From the NCBI GenBank assembly GCA_036337765.1, contig JAYZDP010000053.1, positions 1-7,720 on the forward strand: a stretch of 7,720 bases of DNA. Reading direction: 5' to 3'. The notes beneath the pieces were generated by a model that did no database searches, was not told the DNA's origin, and saw only the letters and a list, made by a program, of their open reading frames with translations. A program made the position numbers and the translations under genes. This document shows positions 7,181 to 7,720 of this stretch, piece after piece. The DNA comes from JAYZDP01 sp036337765 (GTDB lineage Bacteria > Acidobacteriota > Thermoanaerobaculia > Multivoradales > Multivoraceae). Every line of letters begins with the position of its first letter. The first letter of the stretch is position 1.

Positions 7181-7719
7181 CGGCCTGCGGGGGCAGCCAA
7201 CACGTCTTCGAGAGCGGCTCGCATCCCCGGGAAAGAGAAGGCAAAGCCGTTCTCCGTTGCCCGGCGCGGCAGCACGCGTTGCCCCGTCAGTAGAACCTCG
7301 GCCACCTCTCCGAGGGCCAGCCGCAGCATGAACCCGGGCACCGGAAGGAATGCCGGTCGGTGTAGAACCTGGCCGAGGCAGGTCGCCCACTCCTTCATGG
7401 TCACCGGGTTGGGTGCTGTGGCGTTGAAGACTCCGCTTTGGTCTTCGGTTTCGAGTAGCCATCGCAGCAGTGCGACCAAGTCGTCGAGATGAATCCACGA
7501 GACCACCTGGCGACCGTTGCCGAGTGGCCCGCCGATGCCGAGCCGGAAGGGCGGCAGCATCTTCTGGAGCGCGCCCCCGCCTGGCCCCAGAACCACTCCG
7601 ATTCTGGCGATCGCGACCCGCGTGTCCGAGTCGATGGCCGGTGCCAGCGCCGCTTCCCAGTCGCGGCACAGGGCTGCCAGGAAATCGCTTCCTGGCTTCG
7701 CTCCTTCGTCGAGGCTCGA
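7177..7719 (-). CDS. TIGR01777-family epimerase/oxidoreductase (YfcH/SDR39U1-like), C-terminal part only
   Basis: The frame runs off the window edge, so only the last 180 of an expected roughly 300 residues are seen. The N-terminal Rossmann NAD(P)-binding motif lies outside. Visible pieces in order are DFLAALCRDWEAAL, TRVAIARIGVVLGPGGGAL, MLPPFRLGIGGPLGNGRQ, SWIHLDDLV and FNATAPNPVT. The C-terminal DUF1731-type segment follows: RPAFLPVPGFMLRLALGEVA, then LLTGQRVLP and GFAFSFPGMRAALEDVL. This order is characteristic of TIGR01777 extended short-chain dehydrogenase-like proteins, of which YfcH is the E. coli member. Their physiological substrate is generally not established. An internal GTG at 7594-7596 is not the start, because family sequence continues upstream of it to the window end. 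The TAG at 7177-7179 overlaps the synthetase stop. Confidence 0.92.
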   Translation of the reverse strand, partial: SSLDEGAKPGSDFLAALCRDWEAALAPAIDSDTRVAIARIGVVLGPGGGALQKMLPPFRLGIGGPLGNGRQVVSWIHLDDLVALLRWLLETEDQSGVFNATAPNPVTMKEWATCLGQVLHRPAFLPVPGFMLRLALGEVAEVLLTGQRVLPRRATENGFAFSFPGMRAALEDVLAAPAGR

Positions 7720-7720
7720 G

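Noticed and set aside
5471..7669. Long minus-strand frames 5471-6535 and 6602-7669
   Set aside because: Antisense to the acyl-CoA synthetase and partly off-frame to the epimerase. Translations are low-complexity Arg/Gly/Val-rich sequence.

Overview
The window looks like a high-GC Gram-negative bacterial chromosome segment. A predicted lipoprotein with Ser after the lipobox Cys, a decayed lipoprotein gene, a long-form ThiC behind a TPP riboswitch, and fatty-acid-type metabolism all fit. A proteobacterial, myxococcal or related uncultured lineage is possible, but taxonomy cannot be fixed from this sequence.

Layout. (1) Positions 1-1649 are a patch of gene decay around one well-preserved gene. 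It holds a broken SnoaL/DUF4440-like lipoprotein gene (+, 3-421), an AhpD-like peroxidase gene (-, 442-1032), the C-terminal stub of an AraC-family regulator (-, 1067-1204) and a broken VOC/glyoxalase-like gene (+, 1351-1649). (2) Positions 1681-3396 encode an amidohydrolase-3 (YtcJ-like) lipoprotein (+). (3) Positions 3413-5302 encode ThiC (-), tail-to-tail with the amidohydrolase. Its leader carries a TPP riboswitch (5373-5500). (4) Positions 5564-7180 encode an AMP-forming acyl-CoA synthetase (+), divergent from thiC. (5) Positions 7177-7719 hold the C-terminal 180 residues of a TIGR01777-family epimerase/oxidoreductase (-), cut by the window edge. Its stop codon overlaps that of the synthetase.

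The main discovery is in the AhpD-like gene. Its reading frame runs 196 residues but has one in-frame TGA (778-780), exactly where the second, peroxidatic Cys of the CxxC...H active site should be. Sixteen nucleotides after the TGA is the loop of a perfect 7-bp hairpin with G at loop position 2, which is the geometry expected of a bacterial SECIS element. The simplest reading is a selenocysteine-containing AhpD-like enzyme (CxxU). The serious alternative is a nonsense mutation, because three neighbours are pseudogenes. Those neighbours have frameshifts and large deletions, however, while this frame has no other lesion.

A second unusual point is the thiC riboswitch. Its conserved TPP-binding core is recognisable, but about 30 extra nucleotides, able to fold into their own hairpin, sit between the ACCUG element and helix P5. 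The downstream leader contains a candidate anti-Shine-Dalgarno segment, suggesting translational control. The other genes are ordinary metabolic genes with no evident shared pathway.
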